From contig CANNZV010001432.1 of assembly GCA_947561585.1 (NCBI GenBank), positions 90,950-154,949 on the forward strand: a stretch of 64,000 nt of DNA, written 5' to 3'. Within the stretch, counting starts at the first letter, position 1. Every line of letters begins with the position of its first letter. Under the pieces are notes generated by a model. It ran no database searches. It was not told where the DNA came from and saw only the letters and a list, made by a program, of their open reading frames with translations. Shown piece by piece: positions 47,401 through 59,320 of this stretch. The DNA comes from Caprella mutica. Lineage: Eukaryota > Arthropoda > Malacostraca > Amphipoda > Caprellidae. The translations under genes and the position numbers were made by a program.

Positions 47401-50400
47401 TTACCATTAAAACTCAATGCTGCCTAAAATATCTATCAGCTGTTGCAGTGAAATAATTTGAAAAAAACTATTTTGAATTCAATTCATATAGAGTAGTATT
47501 TGGAAATGTATAGATATATACTTTAATATGAGTCTATAAAATTTAGTAAAAAATAAAGATTTGACTATCATATTACGATTACTATCAATATCTTATTATC
47601 AGTAATATTTTACTATCATTCTGATCCTTGATAATCATCTGATTATTATCAGCATTATTTTAGCAACATAATCATTATCTTGCTATTGTTAGCATTGCTA
47701 CTTATTCTGCCCAATCACTTCTTTTATTACCTACCTCATACCCCATAATCACTCGTACTCTATAGTTACACTATACACACATTATAATATACACCTCAAT
47801 ATACACTATATACACCTGGTATATTATACAGCACATATACAACATATGACAGTACAAGGGGTATAATCGTAGATTTCCATATTCTTAAATCTAATAATTT
47901 CCTTAATGTCGGTTCGATCTGAATTCAGTTGGTTTCAAAACAGTCTCAAGACTTTAAAATTTTATTAATTATAATGCGTTAATTATCCAATAATTGAACA
48001 CAAATGACTATACAGTAATAACGGCATTTGCTGAAGAAATGTAGACAAGTTTTTGCATTCGCAGATTTTCTTCAGTGCCAATTTTTTTTCGGATGAAGCA
48101 CATTTGCATTTCCACGGTTGAGTAAACACGCACACTTGTCGTTACTGAGGCACCAAGTCACTTTACGGCCCAGTTTTCATTGATTCAAATGTTAACGGTG
48201 ATAATTTTCTCAATTCACTCCAGTCTGACTTCTTGGCTGCTCCTTCAGTTTTATCATACACAGAAGAAGTTTCTTTGGCAGGATGGAGACCCATCTTATT
48301 GGTCAAGAACTGTCGGACAGTGGCTGAATGAAAGTTTTTCAAACAGGTGGAGTGGCAGAAGTTCAGATGGTGACATGAACATTGAGTTGCCAAAAAGATC
48401 ACCTTATCTTACGCCTTGTGAATTCTTTTTGTGTGAAATTTACAGAAGTTACAATAAAAACGTTGCATAACACTATATATTTTCTTTCCTGACCCGTCTA
48501 CATTTATTCATCTAAAACAATGGCCATAAAACTAGAATATAATATATATTAAGTAAAATATAAACCTAAATAATAGAACTCTAATGTCATGAAAATATTT
48601 TTAAACCAACCGAATTTTAATCCAACCTACATTAAGGAAGCTATTAAAGTTTAAAATATGGAACACAACTATTATACACACTCTATGTTTGTCAATAAAT
48701 TATGTTGTTCTCTAAGTGTCTACCAAATGAGACTGAGACGTATCTGCCACAATAAACATATACCACGCTGATGATAACATCTCTAGCCTGTTCAGTTAAT
48801 TGCTATATTGCACATAAATTATTGCTACATCTTTTTTGTTCTTTATTTAAATGACTGGAATTTATTGGTCACAGCATTTGTAAGAAAAACTTTTATTTGT
48901 GAAGTATTGTGCTAATTTATTTAGATGCTAGATTCAGATATTCAGATTTGACATTTTTTGTTTATATTTTTTCTATGGTTTCAAAACAGAAGAACGAATT
49001 CAGTGATTAGTAATATAAATTGGAATATTTCTTATAGCGAAGCTTGATTTATTTCTAAAGTTTTTTGTGTAATTATATGTTAAATTTTATGGTATAAAAT
49101 GCTCATAATTTATTTAATCATGACTAGTATAGAATAAAAGTTTTTATTGTTAAATTATTGTTATTCTCAAAGATTTATATATAGATAATTTCAGCTATAT
49201 GATTTTTATTGAATTATAACCATTGATGAAGGAACATCTAGAATCTGTATATGCTGTTTTTGAAAAAGTATTCATTTCTTTTTAGTTTTTACTTAAATAC
49301 ACTTATTTTTTTCTTTATTTTAGATTTTATCTCAAAATATTCATCAACTACATTCAAATAATTGATTGATTGGTACCCAATTGATTGATGGACACACTAA
49401 TTATCGTTTCTTTCAATTTTACGAACAAAATTCTTTGTTGACGATTTGATGTAAAAAAAACTAATTACCAGAGAAATGTTTGCATTCAAACGCTTTGCTG
49501 GGTACGAATTATCTTCGCCTTGGGTTTTTTTGCCCTCCATCGAAACAACATTTAGATTTTAGAGGGTATTGTGACAACATTCTAATTCGTCAGTAGGAAA
49601 AATAAAACCATGGAGTGGAGAATTCAAAAGTTAAGATCATTTTATTATGCCTCTTGTGTACTGATTTTATTTGCCCATCTTTTAGATGTTTTAAAATCAA
49701 TTATATACATATATTATTTTCCATTATTTTTTAATGCCACGTATTTTTTTAATATTAAATGTACTATTTATGTAAATATTAGTCTCACAGTAATGAAAAT
49801 AGATATAATTATTATATCACAATAAATATATCTTCATATTAAGTTAATGAATTGTTTATAAACTAACAATATATATAAATTAGCACAGTGTGTACCACAA
49901 GGAAGTTCGTTATCTTGCCATGTTAATTTATCTCTACCTTACCTGCCTATATTCTAAATGTTAATCTCGTTCTGCACCATTGATGTATATTTAATTTGAC
50001 TGTCTGATGTACTATCAGAGAAAAGAGTCACTGTGATGATGTACTATCAGAGATAAGAGTCACTGTGATGATGTACTATCAGAGAAAAGAGTCACTGTGA
50101 TGATGTACTATCAGAGAAAAGAGTCACTGTGATGATGTACTATCAGAGAAAAGAGTCACTGTTATGATGTACTATCAGAGAAAAGAGTCATTGTGATGAT
50201 GTACTATCAGAGAAAAGAGTCACTGTGATGATGTACTATCAGAGAAAAGAGTCACTGTGATGATGTACTATCAGAGAAAAGAGTCACTGTGATGATGTAC
50301 TATCAGAGAAAAGAGTCACTGTGATGATGTACTATCAGAGAAAAGAGTCACTGTGATGATGTACTATCAGAGAAAAGAGTCACTGTGATGATGTACTATC

Positions 50401-53400
50401 AGAGAAAAGAGTCACTGTGATGATGTACTATCAGAGAAAAGAGTCACTGTGATGATGTACTATCAGAGAAAAGAGTCACTGTGATGATGTACTATCAGAG
50501 AAAAGAGTCACTGTGATGATGTACTATCAGAGAAAAGAGTCACTGTGATGATGTACTATCAGAGAAAAGAGTCACTGTGATGATGTACTATCAGAGAAAA
50601 GAGTCACTGTGATGATGTACTATCAGAGAAAAGAGTCACTGTGATGATGTACTATCAGAGAAAAGAGTCACTGTGATGATGTACTATCAGAGAAAAGAGT
50701 CATTGTGATGGTGCTAATTTCACAATATTTTATTATTTTCAAATCTTACAAATTTGTCGTCGCGTATCCGTACCAATTTTCAAATATCTACAAGCATTAA
50801 AGTTAGTGAAGTTTACATTCACTGTGAAAAAATATTAACATAACATTTTACTTTGCCGGTACCTATATCTTATTATTCTATTTGGAAATGTAGGAAACTT
50901 GGCTTTATTTTGTATAGCTTTGGGCCATTAATTGTGATAGCTTACTAAGCTACCTGCATGCATATAGAGTGAAGTTATTTCATATTTTAGTTGTTTTAGA
51001 ATCAATATTTATTTTGTATCGAAATTATACCAATTTAGATTTTCGATAAGATGATGATAGGTAATTTATATTAATATCATTATAATTTCCAACATTCCAA
51101 TCTGTATATTTTGATTATACAGGGATAATAATTTCAAACTGTATTCAGTTTAAAACTTTTAATTTTTATATGAATAAAAAATAAATAGTAATCATGATCA
51201 CAATGTTTTTAAAGTTGATTATTATTAGTTATGAAGGAACGATATTTGAACCCTCCTATACTTATATAGTTAACTGTTAACCTATAATAACTTTATTATA
51301 GTGTTGTACAAAACTATTTATGTATCCGTTACTCACTTTTAAATATGTGAATTGAAGATGAAACTCATTAATCATAATACTATGAAATTAATACCCAAAT
51401 ACTCATTCTTGGTGTCAATACGTATACAGAACATATAGTTATTTTAATGCCTTATGTAAGTATTCCCAATTAATGTGTTTAACAATGCACATGTGCATAA
51501 TACATTGCTATACATGTAATTCAAACAGCTTCTTATCTCCCTGTTCAAAATACTCACCGTCAGATACATGATATTGCCGCCTTAATTATTTAATGATGCA
51601 TAATTGGTTAGATTTTAACTCAATGGATTATCTACATTAAGTGGTGATACATACTCAAGGCTGCCTTAGGAGTACTTGATCATGCTTGGGTAGGTTTACC
51701 ATTGCCAGTGGGGAGGTATAAGATTATAATAACTGTGAATAATTCAGATCAATGATTTTTATTGATATATAAGATGCTACTTAATGATTTTATTTATTTT
51801 GTTATTTAAAGTAAGTGAATTTACCTTAATTCACATTGTAACAGTATATTGAGCCATGGTGGACAATTTTTCTATTCAAGAACGTCTCAAGTGTAAAATA
51901 ATAATTGGCTAATATAGATTACATGTCAATTATAATAAAAACTAGTGTATGTGACCTTTAAAAATAACGGCCTGTCCATTATAAATATATTTCTGGTGAT
52001 ATTATAACAATTACTTTAAACATTTTGAATAAATAGAAGAGATTGTAAGGAGTTCATTTTCGGTACCAAATCGTGTATATTCACGGGAGTAGCTTTTCTG
52101 CATCTATTGAGCACTGGCACTGACTGGTGGTAGGTGACTTTATTCATGGAGCCACTTTCCTCTCTGACTGCTTCTTCTATTTAATTTCTTTTTGATGTCA
52201 GCGATATGAATTCTGTGTAAATTCACTACTAAATTAACAATCATAATTAATCACCACACTGCATGCATTCCATGCATTTTTCTGTAAAAATAATGCAACA
52301 GTTATCTTCTTTATCTTAAATCATTTGAATTTATAAGAAAACTTCGATGTGTCCATTTTTCAGCGCATTTGCCATGAGATTATTTTTTGTCTCATAAAAC
52401 TTTCGTTACTTTCAATTCATTGACTATTTACTTTGTAAGAGTTTACCCAGCAATGAGAGTAAGATGCAAAATAGTCAACCTTTTAATTTCATCATGGTCG
52501 TTTATTTTATATAATCTTGTTAAATTAAATAGATATAATCTTTTTACATATAACAGTCCATTTTCTTGACACTTTAAAACCGTGTAGATATGTTTTTTAT
52601 TGGTCTTTACTGGTATGGTCTCTTCTCATATTTTATCCATTTAACTGCTATGTTTGCCAAATAAACATAGACTTCAATCACAGGTAACGATTGCAGTTAG
52701 AATTATAACTGCTTAACAGTTTCACCCCTATGTACCTACTTCATAAGGGTTAAAGTAACAGTTTGTACACCTCTTAACCCTATAGCACCATTTAATTTAC
52801 CTTTGGTATGTACCTATATAAAGGTGATAAGTTTAATTCAACTCTCCATGCGGTTGACAGTGCTCTGTCTATTTTATATCTTTTTACTGCTCATTTTAGA
52901 TAGAATGTTCATTTTAGATAGCCATGTAATGTTGCCTCTACTTCTATGCAGTTTTGCCTCTTTTAGAGTATTAGCTTACAACTTTATTGGTGACAACGAG
53001 TAAAAAGCGAATAAATGTTTACTTTATTTAATAAATACAAGATAGGGTAAGTTACGAATTATCGGTCAGTACTACATCTTATTATTATTACACAGTGCTA
53101 TTTAATACTTCTGCAAACCCGGGTTTGCAGATAAGGTACTAGAGAAACTCTTTTTCTCCTGATGAAATGGTCATAAATGAGGATGGTTCTCGACCAGTTT
53201 CGAAATAATTGCTAAATAAATAAAATACTTATTGGCAATATTTTGTGCGTAACTTTTAGTGAGTGCATCGGGGTATCACTGCGCACATGAAGGGGTATTA
53301 CTGCGCATTGCATAAATACAGCACTTCTCTCCCCCACCCAAATACCTCCTATTCCTATTTTAATGCCCCTCCTCGCCCTAACTAAACCCCCTTCTTTCCC

Positions 53401-56400
53401 CATTTAAATATCCCTCTTCTCCTATCTTAATCCCTCTGTCTTCCCATCTAAATCCCCCTCTCCTACCATTTTAATCACACTCTCTCCTCATTGAAAAATC
53501 CCTCTCTTTCCATCTAAATCCCTCTCTTCTCCATCTATTTCCCTCTCTCCCCCATCTATTTCCCCCTCTCCCACATCTAAATTCTCCTCCCCTTCATCTA
53601 AACGTCTGTGTTTCCCTCTCTACATGCCCTCTCCCCTATCTACTTGTCCCTTGTGTTTTAAACACATTTTTAATAAATCTGCAACAAATTTAACGCTTAA
53701 ATTTTACGCAACTAGTTAACTACTTATATCGAGTATTATAATACGATCGTACGTTTATTGGTAATCAATATTTAATTCTAAAATAACTCTCACCCCGCCC
53801 CTCCCCCCTAAATACCCACTCTCCCTATTTTAATACCCCCACATCAAGTTTCATAGCTACTGCGATCGTAAGTTTATTGTTAATCAATTTTATTATTAAA
53901 TAACAACTTATTCAGTATTTATGCCTCTGTTAAGAGCTAAAAACTCATATTTTTTCACATTTATTCACATACAAATATAGTTATTAATGATGCGCAGTGA
54001 TACCCCTCTACCTCTAAATTATCTGGGGTATCACTGCGCACGGTTGTGGCGGGAAAACCATTAAAACTGAGAATTTGAGAATTTGACATAATGTAACTGT
54101 TATTGTTTGTGCTAACATGTTAAAAAAATATGAATCTATAAATCTTGGTGCTAGAGTTATTGGAGAGTTTGCGGGATTTAAAAATCACTAGCGCAAACTT
54201 TTTTCAGATCGTTCTGAGAGCACTACATATATCGCGACTCAGCTCTAGAAATACTAATAGGATAATGGTGCTTCATGATGTTTATTGGAAAAAAGAAGAT
54301 GCTTGAAATGATGGTACAATCAGATTTAGGCTAAAACAATTGGTTTTGAAATTATATGGTGCGGAGTGAAACCCCATAAAATGGGTATGCGCAGTGATAC
54401 CCCGTCCGACCCTATCTATTACATAAAATGATTAATATTTTAATTTAATTATATTGGGGAATGTAATTCATTAAATTATATATCAATAATTGAATAATAT
54501 ATAATAATTGTGCATATCATAAAAACACTAGTTTCTAGTAAAAAAGATTTATGAATAATTCTGTTTTTTCGACTGAGTGCCTTTGATAATTGACTATTAT
54601 AACTATTGACTATAATATCACTTACTTCAAGTAACGACCTGAAACGTAATTGCACATTCCGTTTTCTCTTTTCATTGTTGGAGAATTTAATCTCATCAAA
54701 TTTAGTTGGGGTTTAATTTAGTATGCATCATTAATGTTAAATGTTCTTATCATGGTTTGGGGGATGCTTTACGTTTTACGTTTTGTAGATAAATTATTTC
54801 GAAAGTACCTTTATCAATGCCGAGATTTATAGGAAAATTATATTGCAATTGATTTTTTTGGTTCCAGGCAATTTTGGTCTTGGATTATGAATTATGAGTA
54901 CTAAAATGTGTAGTGTATTTATTAAAAGTGGATAACATCATTAACCGTTGTAAAGTGATACGTAACATTAGTAATGTTGACTTGTTTTGACATTTATTTA
55001 ACATGAGATTTGAGCGGAAAATTCGGTCTTGGAATATTCAGTCTCAGGTATAAATAAAACTTATGAATTTGATGTATTCCCCGAACCCCCCTGTCAGGTT
55101 TTTAAACAATCATGAAGTGTGCAGTACAACAAACTAGCGAATACAACAAACTAAATTCATGTTGAGAGGTCATTTATAATCTTAGACCGAAATTTCCGAC
55201 ACCGAAATTTCAAGACCAAATACTCTGAGACCGAAATTTCCGGCCACCGATTTTTTTATAGTTATATCCTAATATATTAATAATTATTATGATACAAATA
55301 ATAAATTAGAAATTTAAGGACTTGCTCAAAATTTGTACCAATATTTTTTTTGTTATTTGTATAGGTTTAATCATTTAATGAACTAAATCAAAATATTTTT
55401 CAGGATTTGAAAATTGAAAAATAATTTTGAATTGACCGATATAGGGTAAAGTCACAATTACCAGATGCTAACTATATTCCACTTAAATGTTTGATAGGTT
55501 CATATTATTTTAACAAAAAGAGAACATCAAAATAGCATTTTGATGTTCTTCCGCTTTTGTCACCCTAACTTATTTAATCACAAATTACTATATTTCTGAT
55601 GCAATGAAAAATAATAAAAAAATTGCATAATATAAAAAGATGTAATTTAAAAACTGCAAATATAGAATTTTTTCTAGCTACGATGATTTTTTTGGAACAT
55701 ACTAAAGGTTTGTTGGTATGTTAACTATATACTATTTGAGTATATCACGTGCTTTAACCATACATTCCATATCTTAAAAGAGAGATAATTAAGGTCTGGA
55801 TGAAGTTACTAATTAAATGCATAGATAGATACCATTTTCGATGGTAAGTTCGTTATGTAAGGTGGTAATAGAAAGATTCTGTCACAGAATCATAAATAGC
55901 ATCTCAGCATAAATTGCCGTTATGTAATTTGAGTATCCACTAGTTTGTTGTACTGCACACTTCATGATTGTGTAATGACCTGACAGGAGGTTCTGGGGGC
56001 AGCACGCCCCCCTATACATCTATCTGATATGTTTTGCTTATAACTCAGACCGAAATTTCCGAGACCGAATTTTCCGCTCAAATCTCATGTTAAATAAATA
56101 TCAAAACAAGTTAAAATTACTAATATTTTGTATCATTTTACAACGGTTAATTTTGTTATACGCTTTTAATAAATACACATTTTAGTTTTCATGATTTCAA
56201 TTTTTCCATTATTGTTCTTAAAAAAATCATTAAAAAATGAGACCGAATTTTCGGTTTTCCTAGACCGAAATTTCCGGCCACCTTATATGGTATAGTTTAA
56301 TGCCGAAGATCTATTTATGGTGGGGCCATAGAAGATTAACTGGAGTCTCCTTCTATAAACTTCAGTGGCCCCATTATAAAGTTACAATTGAGATTATTTT

Positions 56401-59320
56401 ATTTTCAAAATGTTGAACAGTTTTTAAATAATCACTACGTTACAAATATAATATTGGCGACAGCATTCTCTTTACCTCAAATCTTTTTGAATGTAAGAGT
56501 ATAAATAACAGACTGCTGTCTAAATGATCTATTTGTTCGTGTGTTAATACATGTTTACCATATGTAGTTAAGGGTGTCAGACATTGTAAGTTCGAAAGGA
56601 ATACTCCTCGGTGTCTAAATTAGGACCTATAAGTAATAGTAAGTATACATCAACAGAGTAAAGGAATGTGAACGTCTCACCAAAAGAAACAGCCAATTGT
56701 TATATGTGCTATACTCTCCCCTATATGTTAACTCATTGTTAAACATGTAACATTGATCTTAAGGGCGATGTATAACGTTGGTTATTGTATATATTAACTA
56801 TAGTGTACGCGTGCCGTCAAAAATGACGGTATTTTTAATGTCAATTTATGGACAATCATGGGAGTTTAAATTATATAATGATTATTATCTCTGGCTCCAC
56901 TTTTGCTCGAACATTTTCAACTGAAAAAAATAGAACATAATTTTTTTATCGAAATCATTAATTTTTTATTCAATTCGTATCAGAATAATTTATCTTCCAA
57001 GTTACACCAGTTGCTTGCTAACGTATTATTAGGTACTGTGACGGACAGACAGAAGCCGCTATTGTTATGGTATTCAATTATTCCGATCTTAAATTTCATA
57101 CCCATATTTATTTCATTATTCTTGTATACTTTATACATTATTTCGAAAAAACCCGTTACTCATAGAAAATAGCTATTCATCAGTTTATACGTATGTGAAT
57201 TATATAATTACGTATCAACTATTTCTTATACATTATTTCAAATAACTTGAACGTGTTGCCAATTGTTTTCGGAGTTTATAGTCCACATTAAGCAGAGTAA
57301 TATCCTTTTTTTTGATGAGGCAATCCTATAAGCCAAAGTTTCGATTAAATTATGCAGAGTGTACAGTAACAAACAGAAACTGCTTTTTGAAAGTGCATAT
57401 CTATCTTCTTAACAGATTTCAATTCAGAACACAAATTTCTGCATCAAACAGAAAATAACATTAAATAGGTTTAATAATTAAGTTAACATAGGGTAAGTTC
57501 TGAATTGTCGGAGGGGTTAACATTTTCGATCATATAACAAATAAATAATAAACCAAAAGTTGAACCGTCCGATAATTCGGAACTTAGTCCTATATACTTT
57601 TGAAAATAGGGTTCGGTTTAATCTATATTTACCAATACAATCAGGTACTTATTTAATTGATGGTACCTACCTGTGTTAATTAAGTAACGCCCAATAGTCT
57701 CGATACCTGCTATATTTTACCTCGTTATAATCACTATGATTGCAGGTACTGAATTCATTGCTTGTTTCGATGGTTCTCCCTTTTTAACAATTTATCAGAT
57801 GCTATTTTGTAGTTACACCCTCTAGTTTGTATTCCTTTAAAGAAAAATACCAAAGTGAGAATGTCCATTTTGATTAATTGATGAATATGTTAAACTAGAA
57901 ACAGAAAAATTATGGATTTATAATTTCTTCAGTTATTTCAATAGCTAAAATGATATTTTTTACGTTAAATCAAAAAATCTATCATCAATATCTCTTTAAA
58001 GACAAAGAAAATAATTCGATTATATATTAATAATACAGTGTAAGATGTTCCTATTTATATTTATATTTTGTTTATATCTATATAACTAAAAAAGATACTA
58101 AATGATTATTCTGTACGGTATATTTTCTAAAGCTACTGAATATAATTTTTTTTCACAATATTAAAATATTTTTTACCACAATATTTAAAAAAAAATTCAC
58201 ACTATCAACATTTTTTTCACAATATTAAAATATTTATTTTAACAAAGTAATTTATAACAAATTACTTAGTACTTCTATTGAGATATTGCTTTATATTAAT
58301 AAGTATATAAGGTAAGGACACCACCAACAGTTTCAATTTAATAATCTAATTTCAGTTTTTAACTGTTGTTACTGTTCAGAAACTAGAAATATTTTTGTTT
58401 TCATTGATTCTACATGTTGTATGAATTAGAGGTACCGATACCTTTTTCTACGATAAATTTCTACGAGGAAGCAATTAAGGTGTGTACAGCCTAAATGTTT
58501 TACCTTGAGAAAAATACCAACGATTTCTTATGTTGATTTTATTCTAATTAAAAGAAACAGTTATATTAAAGTAGTAAATATAACATATATGCTTAAATAT
58601 AAAACCTACCGTCGCTGTCTTTGACCATTAAAATATAATATGATTATAATAATAAGTTTTTAATGATACTTTCGATAGAGGTAGGTATATAATAAACCAT
58701 TTTTCTATTTAATTACATCATTATTATGATTTAATTGAAGTAATGATAATTGAAATTTCACTGTGATATATTATATTCCTTTAATACAGTGTTAATATGG
58801 TAAATGAAGGAATTACTGAGGTCTATAAAATACCTTCCTAAACTCCTACGTAGGGCTAAATAACCAAATTAAGGTGTAATTAACGAATAAGCAACTATTT
58901 GTCCAATATATCTTTTGTGTATTTTATTCCACGGCAACGCAAGGTCGAGGGCAAACGATTTCTTTTCGCCAATTTTCTCACGGTTATTTCCCTTATGAGA
59001 ACCACAGAGCAATTATACACCATGTCTCTAATATGACCTATATGTACTTGTTTACTCATTTACTAACTATGCATTAACTATACACTTCTAACTATACCTC
59101 TAACTATACTTCTAAAGGTCTCTATGAAGCTGTAATGTCATCGCCTATCACAAGGGACTTGGTGAAGGAAGTACTACAAGAAAATCGTGATGGTCTAGTT
59201 TTTCTAGTCGTGACTTCAGTCTATCACTTCATAGTTAGAATTGTAACTAGGTATACTTTGAATGGGGTAGTTGATTTATTTAGAGATGTTGGCAATGGGT
59301 CTATGGCTTATGTTAATTAA
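44472..59320 (+). CDS. Predicted small secreted protein, two coding exons, 100 residues
   Basis: Exon 44472-44571 starts MKLCLTLLVLLVALYSAASE, a clear signal peptide with likely cleavage after ALYSAAS or close by. It ends CTTAGAG|GTAAGC in phase 1. The terminal exon 59118-59320 follows an acceptor (CTTCTAAAG). Its first two bases complete the split Gly codon, and it runs to a TAA at 59318-59320. The joined protein is 100 residues.

The mature part is about 80 residues. It has no Cys, a charged first half (SPITRDLVKEVLQENRD), a hydrophobic segment (GLVFLVVTSVYHFIVRIV, about residues 57-74) and a Gly/Asn-rich end. No known family was recognised; it does not have the Cys pattern of odorant-binding or chemosensory proteins. 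The intron is 14.5 kb and holds transposon and repeat insertions; extra small exons cannot be excluded. Confidence 0.6.
45095..45212. repeat. Short tandem repeat CATTTACCTTACCTGTAT
   Basis: Five to six units of about 18-20 bp lie in the intron of the secreted-protein gene. TTACCTTACCTG resembles splice-donor complement sequence, but this is probably chance. Confidence 0.85.
45780..46165. repeat. Tandem repeats GTTACGGTATATAATAGTTA and CTTACCTTTGTAAATGATGT
   Basis: Two adjoining short arrays of about four to five units each share the element ACGGTATATAAT. No coding capacity. Confidence 0.8.
46170..48009. other. AT-rich intron sequence, nothing further seen
   Basis: No exon, RNA gene or repeat is supportable. 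GTCAGAGAAATGAGTCACCG at about 46852 resembles the unit of the 32-bp array at 50003 (see findings). Confidence 0.5.
48010..48480 (+). pseudogene. Tc1/mariner-like transposase fossil (DDE region)
   Basis: FSDEAHLHFHG at about 48088 matches the first catalytic Asp motif (FSDEAxFxLxG), and CRYxGTKS follows. In the frame open at 48180-48470, the stretch LWQDGDPSYWSRTVGQWLNE matches the second Asp motif of DDE_3 elements (QDGAPPHW). It continues with ESFSNRWSGRSSDGDM and SPYLTPCEFFLCE, where the usual SPDLTPCDFFLWG has lost one Asp. Stops and a frame change separate the first block from the second. No terminal repeats were found. Confidence 0.7.
48481..50002. other. AT-rich intron sequence, no supported exon
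   Basis: The 71-codon open frame at 49610 is short, AT-biased and has no motif. Confidence 0.5.
50003..50709. repeat. 32-bp minisatellite, about 22 near-identical copies
   Basis: The unit contains GATGATGTACTATCAGAGAA followed by AAGAGTCACTGT. Only a few single changes occur (ATAAGAG, GTTATG, GTCATT). High identity suggests recent expansion or strong homogenisation. It lies in the intron of the secreted-protein gene. Confidence 0.97.
50710..52083. other. AT-rich intron sequence, nothing supported
   Basis: No open frame of note, splice-bounded exon or repeated unit could be read. Confidence 0.5.
52084..52215. repeat. Interspersed repeat R1, 3' fragment
   Basis: GTAGCTTTTCTGCATCTATT, GAGCACTGGCACTGACTGGT, GGTAGGTGACTTTATTCATG, GAGCCACTTTCCTCTCTGAC and GATGTCAGCGATATG match the tail of copies A-C, including the GACGTCAGCGATATGGCC-like end of copy B. 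Confidence 0.75.
53043..53085. repeat. TAGGGTAAGTT MITE fragment
   Basis: TAGGGTAAGTTACGAATTAT followed by CGGTCAGT is the intact end of this family; the rest of the element is missing. Confidence 0.65.
53269..54005. mobile_element. MITE with GGGGTATCACTGCGCA ends, first of two
   Basis: The left end CGGGGTATCACTGCGCA is matched by TGCGCAGTGATACCCC at 53991-54006. A second internal copy, GGGGTATTACTGCGCA, lies at 53292. The interior is strikingly C/T rich (about 53325-53660, with CCCCTCTC, CCCACCC) and free of credible ORFs. Confidence 0.7.
54025..54404. mobile_element. MITE with GGGGTATCACTGCGCA ends, second of two
   Basis: GGGGTATCACTGCGCA at 54025-54040 pairs with TGCGCAGTGATACCCC at 54388-54403. 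Only about 20 bp separate it from the first element. An additional GCGGAGTGAAACCCC inverse copy lies just inside the right end. Confidence 0.7.
54868..56282. mobile_element. 1.4-kb nested inverted-repeat element with R2 arms and CCGAAATTTCGG motifs
   Basis: The outer arms (about 54868-55060 and 56036-56240) are inverted copies. They share blocks such as TAATAAATACAC, ACAACGGTTAAT, TTTATTTAACATGAGATTTG and AGCGGAAAATTCGGTCT. The inner arms (55075-55160 and 55917-56030) are R2 sequences facing each other. Motifs ACCGAAATTTCCG recur at 55185-55250, 56050 and 56255-56282. No transposase is present. The left end is set by where similarity fades. Confidence 0.7.
56315..56380. repeat. Short hairpin element (copy 2)
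   Basis: TTATGGTGGGGCC at the left and GGCCCCATTATAA at the right, with AGAAGATTAA inside. Same family as 11135-11193. Confidence 0.65.
56381..57488. other. AT-rich stretch, no supported gene
   Basis: An 89-codon open frame at 56903-57172 has a hydrophobic C-terminal third but no recognised family or codon-use signal. I do not call it. Confidence 0.45.
57489..57594. mobile_element. Short TAGGGTAAGTT-family MITE
   Basis: The left end ATAGGGTAAGTTCTGAATTG (TCGG) faces the right end CCGATAATTCGGAACTTAGT (CCTAT). It is about 106 bp and lacks the 40-bp palindrome centre seen in longer members. Confidence 0.7.
57595..59117. other. AT-rich intron sequence before the last exon of the secreted-protein gene
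   Basis: No further exon is supportable. Short AACTATAC repeats lie just before the acceptor at 59117. Confidence 0.5.

Noticed and set aside
53212..53403. 63-codon minus-strand frame with Gly/Arg-rich start
   Set aside because: It is the reverse complement of the C/T-rich MITE core.
56903..57172. 89-codon open frame with a hydrophobic C-terminal segment
   Set aside because: Length and Leu/Ile/Phe content are expected by chance in AT-rich DNA; no motif, promoter or splice signal was seen.
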